Assembly: GCA_029856425.1 (NCBI GenBank)
Contig: JAHQWZ010000011.1
Coordinates: 1-17,019 of the forward strand
Length of the DNA: 17,019 nt
Direction: 5' to 3'
DNA from: Candidatus Thorarchaeota archaeon
Lineage (GTDB): Archaea; Asgardarchaeota; Thorarchaeia; Thorarchaeales; Thorarchaeaceae
Position numbers and translations under genes: made by a program. This document shows, piece by piece, positions 1 through 7,324 of this stretch. Below the pieces are notes generated by a model. That model was not told where the DNA came from. It did no database searches and saw only the letters and a list, made by a program, of their open reading frames with translations. Positions within the stretch are counted from its first letter, which is position 1. Every line of letters starts with the position of its first letter.

Positions 1-198
1 ACCTGCGACGTACTTCAGTACTTCTTTACTAGGTCGGTTTAGAATATTGATTATCTCTTGGAAGTTCTGCCAGAAGCTCCTGTTGCCCTGAACCATCAGC
101 TGGACGCTAGGAACCTGAAATCGCTCTCCGGATCTTTTGAAAGCATCTTCTGGAACTTGAGATCGCGCCCGTTCTAGTAGACTGTCGTAGTCGTCCAT
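1..198 (-). CDS. eif2b: Translation initiation factor aIF2 subunit beta, N-terminal part (truncated by window edge)
   Basis: The minus strand is open from the ATG at 198 to the window edge, giving the first 66 residues. They read like the archaeal aIF2-beta N-terminus: a short helical lead (MDDYDSLLERA), then PED-F, FQVP, VMVQGNRSFWQNF and INILNRPSKEVLKYV, the recognisable start of the eIF2-beta/eIF5 fold. The full archaeal protein is usually about 135-140 residues; the C-terminal zinc ribbon lies beyond the window. It is the beta subunit of the heterotrimer that delivers initiator Met-tRNA to the small ribosomal subunit. A ribosome binding site (GGAGAG, complement of 208-213) lies 9 bases before the ATG. 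The gene follows the RPA-like gene by 49 bases on the same strand, suggesting co-transcription. Identification rests on family recognition of the sequence. Confidence 0.88.
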   Translation of the reverse strand, partial: MDDYDSLLERARSQVPEDAFKRSGERFQVPSVQLMVQGNRSFWQNFQEIINILNRPSKEVLKYVAG

Positions 199-247
199 AA
201 CTCAATTCTCTCCAATTTCGCTATTAAGCTGTCGTTCCGTACTTGGT

Positions 248-955
248 TCAAGAGTCAGCTGGACGATAGACTCCCACTTTTACTTCAACTAGGTTTCCTT
301 GACCCTGAAGATCAAGAACCTTCAATTGGATGTCTGTCCGGTCATGACCCTTTTCCTCAAAGAAATCGACAATAGATGCAATAGGAACCCCGTCCTCCTT
401 CGAGTTCTGTTCTATGTATTGCATAATCTGTTTGTATATCTTGCCAGTGATAGGTTTTGCTTTCTTCTCTATAGGCTGCTTCTTGGAGACTTCATCTTTT
501 TGAGTCGGGGCGGTTTCTTCGATGAAGTCCTCCAGTTCGGAAGTCAGCTCAGTTGTTACACCGCTGCGGGTGAGCACAGCTAAATATCTTTCCATATTGT
601 GAACAGTCATATAATTTGGGTCATCAAGTTCTCTCACTATTTCGGGAACCACATAGAGTTCACCCTCGTACTCTCTGATTTTGCCGATCACAAGCGCTAG
701 AATGTTGGTCTGAACCTTCTCAAGAGAACTCGCTTCGCCACCCCAAGCCTTTGCCCTTATCGTTTCGGTTCCATCATCAATTGTTATGCTTGCGAAGCCT
801 TGCCCTGAGTATTGGTCAACAATCAGACCAACCAAAGCAACCCTTCTTAGCTCCACACCGTAAGGAGAAACAACATGGGGACCATTTTCCTCACTATAGA
901 TCCCATTTACAATATCAAGTACTGATGCACGTACTGCGGTCATTCTCTCTCGCAT
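248..955 (-). CDS. RPA32-like single-stranded-DNA-binding protein (OB-fold plus C-terminal winged helix)
   Basis: From this start the protein has 235 residues. An OB-fold occupies about residues 30-115 (VALVGLIVDQYSGQGFASITIDDG, then AKAWGG, then IGKIREYEGELYVVPEIVREL), matching the pattern of RPA2/RPA32 OB domains, including the segment after the barrel (DDPNYMTVHNMERY). A charged, lysine-rich linker (about 145-170) leads to a winged helix of about 65 residues, as in RPA32C. The likely role is coating single-stranded DNA in a replication protein A complex; the partners are not in the window. I chose the ATG at 955 because GGTGG (complement of 965-970) lies 9 bases upstream. The frame stays open to an ATG at 991 (247 residues) that lacks a clear ribosome binding site. 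It sits between fen and aIF2-beta. A Stn1-like protein has the same layout and cannot be excluded. Confidence 0.78.
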   Translation of the reverse strand: MRERMTAVRASVLDIVNGIYSEENGPHVVSPYGVELRRVALVGLIVDQYSGQGFASITIDDGTETIRAKAWGGEASSLEKVQTNILALVIGKIREYEGELYVVPEIVRELDDPNYMTVHNMERYLAVLTRSGVTTELTSELEDFIEETAPTQKDEVSKKQPIEKKAKPITGKIYKQIMQYIEQNSKEDGVPIASIVDFFEEKGHDRTDIQLKVLDLQGQGNLVEVKVGVYRPADS

Positions 956-1029
956 CAGGATAATCCACCTGTCTACACTTGTTCTGTTCATTCTTCAGTA
1001 TTTATCGTTCTCTATGTGATTGGAAGAGT

Positions 1030-2061
1030 CTAGAAGTAGTCTGTGAGGGACCTCTGATGGGACGAACCTCTGGTTTCCTTAAGAGCTTCATCTAAGCGTT
1101 CCAGAGACTTTTCGACTCGATTTGAGCTGAAGTCGTGTTCCCCGCACAGGATTTGAATAATCGCGTCATGATCAGGATTGTTCCATTTAGGCGCATCCAC
1201 ATGCATTTTGGGAGGATTCAGAAAGATATTTCTAATCTCCTCATATGGGAAATCCAGTTTAATCCCTCTCTTCTTCTCAATCTTCTCAAGACTTCCATGC
1301 TGGCTAACCCATTTCAGAGCCGTTTTTGCTCCTACTCCCTCAAGCTTGTCGTTGTAGTCAGTGCCAACAAGGATTGCAACATCTATGAGTTGCTCTCGAG
1401 TTATTTTCAGGAGTTTAAGATTCAAGTCCAAATCAATGAGTTCGGGATTGATAGTTCTATACTTAGAACGTCCGAATCGCCGTCTTCCTGAGATGTTAAG
1501 ATTTCTAATCATACGAGGGCAGTTGTATAGGAGTGAATCATTGTCCTGACTTGCACTTGCCCATACAATGTTTGCTCTAGTCATCTGCGCAGCGAGAGCT
1601 TCTCCCTCTGATGGCGCCTGAATCACGGGTATCCCGAGAGCTGCCAACAACTCTTTGCTCTCATCAATCATTGGGCGAGTCAATCTAGAGCTGGCTTGTC
1701 CTGCCTTTCTTGCATCCTCTATTCGCCCTTCCGCCTTTGCGCGTGCCCACTCCTCTCTCGCTTCATCACGAATCTCTCTTCGTCGTTGAACCTCCGCATC
1801 TTTCAACTTTGGAGCCTCCCCATCAAATACAAACACAGGACCAATTTCGTTCTCTAGTAAGTTCAAATTCCGGTAGAAGAGTCCTGAGAGATGACTGGTG
1901 ACACGACCCTTTCGATCCATGAGTGGGGTGCCATCGGGTTGTCTGATGCTTGCCAGAAAGGCATAGATTGTATTGAAGGCGTCAATCGCGATTTTTCGCC
2001 CCCCGAGCTCTCTCAATGAGATTGGGTCGGCAGTCACAATATCACCCAGCTTGGTGCCCAT
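1030..2061 (-). CDS. fen: Flap endonuclease 1 (FEN1)
   Basis: This 343-residue protein is the structure-specific 5' nuclease that removes RNA-primed flaps during Okazaki-fragment maturation and long-patch repair. From the ATG at 2061 it starts MGTKLGD, the invariant FEN1 N-terminus that contacts DNA. The metal ligands fall where the family has them: D27 (AIDAFN), D80 (VFDGE), E152 and E154 (SEGEA), D173 and D175 (SQDNDS) and D235 (GTDYN). The last eight residues, QRSLTDYF (336-343), form a perfect PCNA-interacting (PIP) box. The open frame extends 28 residues upstream, but that part is not family-like, and GGAGAGG lies just before 2061, so the shorter start is preferred. It leads a likely operon with the RPA-like gene (start 74 bases after this stop, with another in-frame ATG at 38 bases) and aIF2-beta. 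Confidence 0.96.
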   Translation of the reverse strand: MGTKLGDIVTADPISLRELGGRKIAIDAFNTIYAFLASIRQPDGTPLMDRKGRVTSHLSGLFYRNLNLLENEIGPVFVFDGEAPKLKDAEVQRRREIRDEAREEWARAKAEGRIEDARKAGQASSRLTRPMIDESKELLAALGIPVIQAPSEGEALAAQMTRANIVWASASQDNDSLLYNCPRMIRNLNISGRRRFGRSKYRTINPELIDLDLNLKLLKITREQLIDVAILVGTDYNDKLEGVGAKTALKWVSQHGSLEKIEKKRGIKLDFPYEEIRNIFLNPPKMHVDAPKWNNPDHDAIIQILCGEHDFSSNRVEKSLERLDEALKETRGSSHQRSLTDYF

Positions 2062-2160
2062 AGAATCCTCTCCAAACTTGCTATCAGGACATGATAGCTC
2101 CTTCTGCCATATATGGATTGAGCTCAATCCTGACCAATTGAGCATGTATACGCTTCGACA

Positions 2161-2174
2161 GGTTTATAAAAACC
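2161..2174. promoter_or_regulatory. Near-palindromic TATA element between fen and the zinc-ribbon/aEF1B genes
   Basis: GGTTTATAAAAACC lies in the 175-base gap between the divergent starts at 2061 (minus) and 2237 (plus). It reads almost the same on both strands (GGTTTTTATAAACC in reverse). It sits about 65 bases before the plus-strand ATG and about 100 before the minus-strand ATG, so either or both operons could use it as a TATA box. Assignment is by motif and position only. Confidence 0.55.
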
Positions 2175-2236
2175 GCACAGCTCGAGCCATGAAACGCAAC
2201 CAGCGATAATTACCCTCTGGTGATAATTTGTCCAAT

Positions 2237-2404
2237 ATGAGAGCTATCCGATGCACTTCGTGTCACCGTTCAATCTCCCCCCAAGAGAACAGCGTGAAGT
2301 TCCAGTGTCCATCATGCGGCGAATTCAAAATCTGGCGATGTGAGGTTTGCAGACGGTTCTCTGTCAGGTATAGCTGCCCCAACTGTGCATTTGAAGGGCC
2401 ATAA
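2237..2404 (+). CDS. Small four-CxxC zinc-ribbon RNA-binding protein (COG2888-like)
   Basis: This 55-residue ORF starts at the ATG at 2237 and ends at TAA 2402-2404. It contains four CxxC knuckles: CTSC (6-9), CPSC (24-27), CEVC (35-38) and CPNC (47-50), enough for two zinc sites. Spacing, size and basic character match the archaeal family annotated as a zinc-ribbon RNA-binding protein with a function in translation, represented by Haloferax HVO_2753. The family is commonly found next to aEF1B, as here: aEF1B begins 22 bases after this stop. The ribosome binding site is weak (GGTGAT about 12 bases upstream). A direct role at the ribosome is inferred from family and neighbour. The ORF is short, but the cysteine pattern and context make it convincing. 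Confidence 0.88.
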   Translation: MRAIRCTSCHRSISPQENSVKFQCPSCGEFKIWRCEVCRRFSVRYSCPNCAFEGP

Positions 2405-2426
2405 TTTGGAATGGAGTTGATACGTT

Positions 2427-2693
2427 ATGGCAAGAGTAGTTGTCACACTAAAAATAATGCCAGAAGACGTGGATGTTGATCTTGAGAATCTGTTGGAGCG
2501 CATAAAGACAACTATTCCTGATGGAACAGATGTCCGAGCAACTGAAGTTGTGCCAGTAGCATTTGGACTCAAAGCACTCAGAATGAATGTTGCTAGAGAG
2601 GAGTCGATGGGCGGCACTGATGATATTGAAGCAGCTATTGGCTCTCTTGAGGGTGTTGCACAGGTAGAGGTTGAGATGGTTTCTCGCATGTAA
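2427..2693 (+). CDS. ef1b: Translation elongation factor 1-beta (aEF1B)
   Basis: The 88-residue protein matches archaeal aEF1B in length and sequence. It opens with a beta strand (MARVVVTLKIMPED), continues DLENLLERIK and VVPVAFGLKALRMN, the conserved core of the ferredoxin-like fold, and ends with IEAAIGSLEGVAQVEVEMVSRM. It is the guanine-nucleotide exchange factor that recharges EF1A with GTP during elongation. GGAG lies about 10 bases before the ATG. It follows the zinc-ribbon gene by 22 bases and is probably its operon partner. A run of five T at 2759-2763, about 65 bases past the stop, may help terminate transcription. The full length is present with no anomalies. Confidence 0.95.
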   Translation: MARVVVTLKIMPEDVDVDLENLLERIKTTIPDGTDVRATEVVPVAFGLKALRMNVAREESMGGTDDIEAAIGSLEGVAQVEVEMVSRM

Positions 2694-2745
2694 AGAGAAC
2701 CGCGCCATCTATCTATCTTCATCTTAGTTGACGAATAGAACTCAG

Positions 2746-2756
2746 GGTTTATAACC
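2746..2756 (+). promoter_or_regulatory. Candidate TATA box for the cdc48 transcript
   Basis: GGTTTATAACC lies in the 240-base gap before cdc48 and shares GGTTTATAA with the element at 2161. If used, transcription would begin near 2775-2780 and leave a leader of roughly 155 bases before the TTG start. A second AT-rich stretch (GTTAAAAAA, about 2813-2821) would give a shorter leader. Motif and position only. Confidence 0.45.
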
Positions 2757-2766
2757 AGTTTTTCAT

Positions 2767-2790
2767 CGGAAGTTTCCGTAAGTCAACTTC
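2767..2790. repeat. Two nested inverted repeats at the likely start of the cdc48 leader
   Basis: CGGAA-GT-TTCCG (2767-2778) overlaps a second pair, GAAGTT (2769-2774) and AACTTC (2785-2790), separated by 10 bases. Both are perfect but short. They lie just where a transcript from the TATA box at 2746-2756 would start, so they could form an operator or alternative RNA stem-loops. Chance occurrence is possible. Confidence 0.35.
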
Positions 2791-2933
2791 GCTTGGGGCC
2801 AGATTCTATTGGTGTTAAAAAACCCTTTAACGGGAACCTGAGAGAGGGAAACAAGACGAAATTGATGGGTCGCCGGTAAGCCGTCCTGTTTCTGAGATAT
2901 CAGAATCTACAACAAAAAGGATGTTGTGAATCA

Positions 2934-5129
2934 TTGGTCGAAATAATACTGAAGGTAACAGAAGCCGAACATCGAGATATTGGTAGATTCATTGTTAGAA
3001 TTGATGCCATGTCCATGGAAAAGCTAGGCGTCAGGACTGGAGACATAATCCAAATCAAGGGGAAACGAGTGACTGCTGCAATTGCTTGGCCAGCCTATCA
3101 GGGGGATAAGGGCCGGGAAATCATCAGAATGGATGGTAGAATAAGACGAAATGCAGGAGTCAGCTTAAGCGAGAAAGTCACTGTATCGCGTGCCAATGAG
3201 GAACCTGCACGTAATGTCACTCTTGCGCCAACATCAGTACCGATTCGACCGGAGCCTCGATTTGAAGAGTTCGTTAAACGAAAGCTTCTCAACTGTCCTG
3301 TGACTGCAAATGACACCGTTTTCATTCCGATTCTAGGACGAGCCATCCCCTTCAAGGTCACCTCTGTAAAACCTGCAGGTACTGTTGTGGTTCAGCACTC
3401 TACAATGCTCTCAATTGCAGAGAAACCAACAGGAGATGTTGTTGGTGCTGCACAGGTCACCTATGAGGAAATTGGAGGTCTTGCGGATGCAATTCAGCGA
3501 ATCCGTGAGATGGTCGAGCTACCAATGCGTCATCCGGAAATCTTCAAACGACTTGGGATTGACCCGCCACGTGGACTGATTCTGCATGGTCCGCCCGGCA
3601 CTGGGAAGACCTTGCTCGCCAAGGCAGTAGCGGGTGAGTCTGAAGCCAATTTCGTGCACATAAATGGTCCAGAAATTATGTCTAAGTTTTATGGCGAATC
3701 AGAACAGAAACTCAGGAAAATCTTTGAGGAAGCAGAAGAAAATGCTCCAAGTATTATTTTCATTGATGAATTAGATGCTATTGCGCCAAAACGAGAGGAT
3801 GTACAAGGCGAAGTTGAGAGAAGAGTTGTTGCACAACTCTTGGCGACCATGGATGGACTCAAGGCACGAGGACAAGTGATTGTGATTGGTGCCACAAACA
3901 GAGTGAATGCACTTGATCCTGCATTACGACGACCAGGACGATTTGATAGGGAAATCGAGATTGGAGTGCCAGATGAGACTGGCCGATTAGAAGTACTTCA
4001 CATTCATTCGCGAGGGATGCCTCTCACTGCCGAAGGTGACAATCGGGTCGACCTTCAGAACCTCGCGCACATTACCCATGGTTTTGTAGGGGCAGACCTG
4101 AACGCACTCTGCAGAGAAGCAGCCATGAAGGCGCTTAGGAGATATCTTCCGCAGTTCAATCTAGAGGACGAGGAAATACCTCAAGAGGTCCTTGATGAGC
4201 TTGAAGTGAATAATGAGGACTTTCTAGGAGCACTCAGAGAAATACAGCCATCTGCAGTGAGAGAGGTCTTCATCGAAATTCCAAATGTAAGATGGTCTGA
4301 TGTCGGCGGCCTTGAAGAGGTCAAGGAGAAGCTCATAGAGGTCGTTGAATGGCCATTAAAGAGGCCTGAGTCATTCCGAAGGATTGGAATCGAGCCACCG
4401 AAGGGTGTATTGATATTTGGACCACCTGGATGCGGAAAGACGCTCTTGGCTAAGGCTGTCGCTACTGAAAGTGAGGCGAACTTCATAAGCGTCAAGGGAC
4501 CTGAATTGCTTTCAAAATGGGTCGGAGAGAGCGAGAAGGCTGTAAGAGAGGTGTTTCGAAAAGCTAGAACCGCAGCACCTGCGATAATATTCTTTGATGA
4601 ACTTGACTCAATTGCTCCTTCACGAGGCAGGATTTCAGGAGACAGCAATGTCACTGAGAGAATGGTGAGTCAGCTACTCACTGAGATGGACGGTTTGGAG
4701 TCAATGAAAGACCTTGTGGTGATTGCTGCAACCAACCGACCAGACCTTATAGACAGAGCACTTCTTAGAAAGGGAAGATTTGACAGGTGGGTCTATATTC
4801 CACCGCCCACTGCCAAAGGGCGAGAGGCGATTTTCGAGATATACTTGGACAGAATGCCTCTTGACAAGGATGTGAAGGTCAAGAAATTGGTCGAGATGAC
4901 AGAGAATTTCGTCGGTGGCGACATCGAAAATCTGTGTAAGGAAGCTGGAATGCATGCACTCAAGGAGGACCTCGATATCGAACTTGTTTCATGGAGGCAC
5001 TTTGAGGAGGCATTAAAGGCGGTTCAAGCCTCAATCACACCAAAGGACATCGCAGACTACGAGAGGATGAACGAGGAGTTCCAAAGAACGGCGGCAAAGC
5101 CATCAACTGCCCCGCCAGGCTATATCTAA
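2934..5129 (+). CDS. cdc48: Cdc48/VAT-type AAA+ ATPase with two ATPase rings
   Basis: This 731-residue hexameric unfoldase probably extracts or unfolds proteins for the proteasome and remodels complexes in the cytosol. Residues 1-95 match the Cdc48 double-psi barrel (VTEAEHRDIGRFIVRID) and about 105-175 the second N-domain. D1 has Walker A GPPGTGKT at 219-226 and Walker B IIFIDE at 274-279. D2 has GPPGCGKT at 496-503 and IIFFDE at 551-556. Pore loops are KFYG (F252-Y253) and KWVG (W529-V530); the aromatic D1 loop is the archaeal VAT form, unlike eukaryotic p97. The C-terminus, PPGYI, has the penultimate tyrosine of a proteasome HbYX tail but glycine where a hydrophobic residue is expected. 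The start is TTG at 2934: the family N-terminus begins there and no upstream in-frame ATG exists. The ribosome binding site (AAGG, 13 bases away) is weak. It leads a tight run with a winged-helix gene and ribL. Confidence 0.96.
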   Translation: MVEIILKVTEAEHRDIGRFIVRIDAMSMEKLGVRTGDIIQIKGKRVTAAIAWPAYQGDKGREIIRMDGRIRRNAGVSLSEKVTVSRANEEPARNVTLAPTSVPIRPEPRFEEFVKRKLLNCPVTANDTVFIPILGRAIPFKVTSVKPAGTVVVQHSTMLSIAEKPTGDVVGAAQVTYEEIGGLADAIQRIREMVELPMRHPEIFKRLGIDPPRGLILHGPPGTGKTLLAKAVAGESEANFVHINGPEIMSKFYGESEQKLRKIFEEAEENAPSIIFIDELDAIAPKREDVQGEVERRVVAQLLATMDGLKARGQVIVIGATNRVNALDPALRRPGRFDREIEIGVPDETGRLEVLHIHSRGMPLTAEGDNRVDLQNLAHITHGFVGADLNALCREAAMKALRRYLPQFNLEDEEIPQEVLDELEVNNEDFLGALREIQPSAVREVFIEIPNVRWSDVGGLEEVKEKLIEVVEWPLKRPESFRRIGIEPPKGVLIFGPPGCGKTLLAKAVATESEANFISVKGPELLSKWVGESEKAVREVFRKARTAAPAIIFFDELDSIAPSRGRISGDSNVTERMVSQLLTEMDGLESMKDLVVIAATNRPDLIDRALLRKGRFDRWVYIPPPTAKGREAIFEIYLDRMPLDKDVKVKKLVEMTENFVGGDIENLCKEAGMHALKEDLDIELVSWRHFEEALKAVQASITPKDIADYERMNEEFQRTAAKPSTAPPGYI

Positions 5130-5142
5130 ACAGGTGAAAATA

Positions 5143-5403
5143 ATGACATCTTGGAGCGTCATGCCTCTCAGAAACATAGTGATGGAGATACTTCAGAAAC
5201 GAAGAGGGGTAATTCTAGATGACGAATTGGAGAGATCGTTGAAGAAAGCGCTTGGACAGGAACCTAGTGATGCCGAGCTCAATGCAGCCCTAATGGAGTT
5301 GGAAATCAATGGTCTTGTGCATGTTAGTCAAATCACGAAGACGAAGAGACGAATCGAGATAATTACAGAGGGGCACGAGTTCCTAGCTGTGGATGAAGAC
5401 TAG
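5143..5403 (+). CDS. Small winged-helix domain protein, function unknown
   Basis: The 86-residue protein appears to be a single winged helix: helix NIVMEILQKRR, helix DDELERSLKKAL, recognition-type helix SDAELNAALMELEINGLV, then a strand-turn-strand wing with a basic turn (VSQITKTKRRIEIIT) and a short tail. It may bind DNA or RNA, or mediate protein contacts. I chose the ATG at 5143 because AGGTGA (5132-5137) sits 5 bases upstream; the GTG at 5134 lies inside that site. It starts 13 bases after the cdc48 stop and ends 14 bases before ribL, so it is probably co-transcribed with both. I do not recognise a named family, and a link to Cdc48 is suggested only by position. Confidence 0.7.
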   Translation: MTSWSVMPLRNIVMEILQKRRGVILDDELERSLKKALGQEPSDAELNAALMELEINGLVHVSQITKTKRRIEIITEGHEFLAVDED

Positions 5404-5417
5404 CAGAGGCTTCGAAG

Positions 5418-5882
5418 ATGTCAGGCAAACGGGTGCTGGCTGCTGGTAAGTTCGATATTCTCCACCTCGGACATCTGGCATATCTGGAGCAGGCAAAAGA
5501 GATTGCTGGTGAAGATGGCGAACTCATTGTGGTAATCGCCTTGGACAAGACTGTTCAGAGGGAGAGGGGTGCTCCACCTGTCTTTCCTCAAGAACAGCGA
5601 AGAAGACTTGTGGAATCACTCGCGGTCGTCGACAAGGCAGTTCTTGGGGATGACACATCTGACCACACTATCATTGTCACAGATATCAAACCGGATATTG
5701 TTGCCCTTGGCTATGACCAGAAGACCGACATTCATTCATTGGAGAAACACTTCCAAGAGAAGAACATGACCACGGAGATCGTGCGACTTGAACAGCGAAA
5801 GGCCGATGGACTATACTCATCAACTCTGATACGAGAACGAATAATTGAATTCTACCGAGAGAATGGCAGAGCCAGAATATAG
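5418..5882 (+). CDS. ribL: Archaeal FAD synthase (RibL-like nucleotidyltransferase)
   Basis: The 154-residue protein is a compact HxGH-type nucleotidyltransferase. The nucleotide-binding motif is GKFDILHLGH (10-19), with catalytic histidines H16 and H19. Also present are RERGAPPVFPQEQRR (48-62), GYDQ (98-101) and the C-terminal YSSTLIRER (133-141), which corresponds to the ISSTxI motif. This combination matches archaeal RibL (Methanocaldococcus MJ1179), which adenylates FMN to FAD, rather than bacterial RibF, which carries a fused flavokinase. A related glycerol-phosphate or ethanolamine-phosphate cytidylyltransferase is the main alternative. The common GTFD is GKFD here. GAGG lies about 10 bases before the ATG. 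It is the last gene of the cdc48 run and ends one base from the convergent membrane-protein gene. Confidence 0.82.
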   Translation: MSGKRVLAAGKFDILHLGHLAYLEQAKEIAGEDGELIVVIALDKTVQRERGAPPVFPQEQRRRLVESLAVVDKAVLGDDTSDHTIIVTDIKPDIVALGYDQKTDIHSLEKHFQEKNMTTEIVRLEQRKADGLYSSTLIRERIIEFYRENGRARI

Positions 5883-5883
5883 C

Positions 5884-7233
5884 CTACATCACCAGCTCGC
5901 CACGTGCCCTCGCCTCACGGACTATGAATGCTTTTCTCTCCCGTCTATTAAAAGTCCATTTCCATATTCCAAAGGCGGCTCCAACTGAGAATATCAACCC
6001 AATGATTCCCAGAAGTGTATACCAACCAAATGGAAAATGGATAAAGAAATCAGGAAGTGGTCCGGCTATGAAATATGGCCAGTTGACAACTACTCCAAAC
6101 GCATAGAGGAAACCCACAATTGTCAGTTCCTTTAGATAGCCAACTCTATGCTCATCTTTCTCAAAGAGGAATATGGCAGGGCCTAGCCAAAAGAGGTACC
6201 AAGGCATTTCCCACCTGAATACAAAGAGGACTGCTGGAAGCATGTAGATGTAGAATGGCTGAAGCAGCCGAATCTTTCCGAATAAGGATGCATTCCGGAA
6301 GGCTTCCCTGTTGGGGAGATAAAGCCGAATGGTGAACAGCATGAAACCCACATATATCAGAAGGGGTATGAGTGCGGGCGGCCAAAAATAGCTGCCAATG
6401 ATCGTGCCGTTCTCGACAATTGGAGTACTAGTGAATAGGCCGGGGTACATGGGATTCACTATGAATGAGCTGTAGGCAGATGTATTCAGGAAATGGTTCA
6501 GCAAGGAGCTGAAGTCAGCACCCAGAAACAGAAAGGGGACAATTGTCAGTAGAGTGGACCCCAGGAACCATATTATGGATACAGGCGCAGCTAAGAATAT
6601 TATTGGTAGAGCGACAACTGAGTAAATCTTGGTCTGGACTGAAAGACCAAGTGCAAACATGGCCTTGCCATATTGCTTGTCCTGGAGAAGAACCAATGAC
6701 ATAAGAAAGAGGCAGTCTACAATTGGCTCGAGCTTCCCTCCTCCAGCCGACATAATCAAACCGTAGACATAGTATCCGGTGAAGAAGAAGCGAGCCCACT
6801 GGCTCTTGAAGATGCGATCACCCAAGAGAATCGCAATCAGAACAAGATTCAGATTGAACACGAGTGTCAATATGAAATTCAACCATAGCGGTTGCAAACC
6901 ACCTTGTCCAGGGAATAACCACGTGGCTATTGCAAAGAAGATTAGTCCAAAGACTGGATACTCATAGGTGATGTTGCCCAAGTAATCAGGAAGCACGTGC
7001 AAGTCATCATTGTATCCCCATTCTGGTGGAAGAGCTGCGGCCAGCTCATGGTCATTCATTTCGTAGACTTCGAAACCGTATATCCAGAAAGCCTCACCGT
7101 ACATCTCGTTTCGATTGCGGTCTCGTTCAATGACAAGATAATTGGCGAAGGGGATAGCAATCATTGAGATTATCAAGCTCAGTACTAGCTCTCGTCGGAA
7201 TCTCCAAATTGTGATTGAGATTGCACGGAGCAT
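5884..7233 (-). CDS. Multi-pass membrane protein, probable GT-C-type glycosyltransferase
   Basis: From the ATG at 7233 the product has 449 residues and about ten hydrophobic segments, starting with an N-terminal membrane anchor (ELVLSLIISMIAIPFANYLVI). A long acidic first outer loop follows (FEVYEMNDHELAA, HVLPDYLGN). Then come EYPVFGLIFF, KLEPIVDCLFL and GLSVQTKIYSVVALP, patterns typical of GT-C polyprenyl-phosphate-sugar-dependent transferases (PMT/GT87-like). The tail is short, basic and cytoplasmic. The expected role is transfer of a lipid-linked sugar at the membrane; neither substrate nor exact family can be read from the sequence. The frame is open upstream to a TTG at 7290, but AGGTGG (complement of 7241-7246) lies 7 bases before 7233, which I prefer. 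It is apparently monocistronic, with its own TATA element at 7325-7334. Confidence 0.6.
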   Translation of the reverse strand: MLRAISITIWRFRRELVLSLIISMIAIPFANYLVIERDRNRNEMYGEAFWIYGFEVYEMNDHELAAALPPEWGYNDDLHVLPDYLGNITYEYPVFGLIFFAIATWLFPGQGGLQPLWLNFILTLVFNLNLVLIAILLGDRIFKSQWARFFFTGYYVYGLIMSAGGGKLEPIVDCLFLMSLVLLQDKQYGKAMFALGLSVQTKIYSVVALPIIFLAAPVSIIWFLGSTLLTIVPFLFLGADFSSLLNHFLNTSAYSSFIVNPMYPGLFTSTPIVENGTIIGSYFWPPALIPLLIYVGFMLFTIRLYLPNREAFRNASLFGKIRLLQPFYIYMLPAVLFVFRWEMPWYLFWLGPAIFLFEKDEHRVGYLKELTIVGFLYAFGVVVNWPYFIAGPLPDFFIHFPFGWYTLLGIIGLIFSVGAAFGIWKWTFNRRERKAFIVREARARGELVM

Positions 7234-7324
7234 ATTCTTACCACCTGAATCATCTTTCGCGGGAGACGGTGGCCCGCTTCTCGAGAGCAATAATTAAGGT
7301 TTCGTGAGCAGAGCACACGCACGT

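Noticed and set aside
2062..2145. A 28-residue N-terminal extension of FEN1 starting at 2145
   Set aside because: The extension is unlike any FEN1, the invariant MGTKLGD start is at 2061, and a good ribosome binding site precedes 2061.
2312..2722. Minus-strand open frames opposite the zinc-ribbon and aEF1B genes
   Set aside because: Serine-rich, family-less shadow translations; the plus-strand proteins are clearly real.
2861..2897. C/D-box-like sequences (TTGATGG and CTGA) before cdc48
   Set aside because: The C box deviates from the consensus and the spacing of about 30 bases is too short for an archaeal C/D guide RNA.
2865..2929. Tiny upstream ORFs in the cdc48 leader (ATG at 2865, four codons; ATG at 2921, two codons)
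   Set aside because: They are too short to distinguish from chance and upstream-ORF control is not supported by anything else here.
4181..4654. A 157-residue minus-strand open frame inside cdc48
   Set aside because: It is an antisense shadow of the D1-D2 region with no coherent domain.
7234..7290. A 19-residue N-terminal extension of the membrane protein from a TTG at 7290
   Set aside because: It contains no recognisable signal and lacks a ribosome binding site, whereas the ATG at 7233 has AGGTGG at 7 bases.
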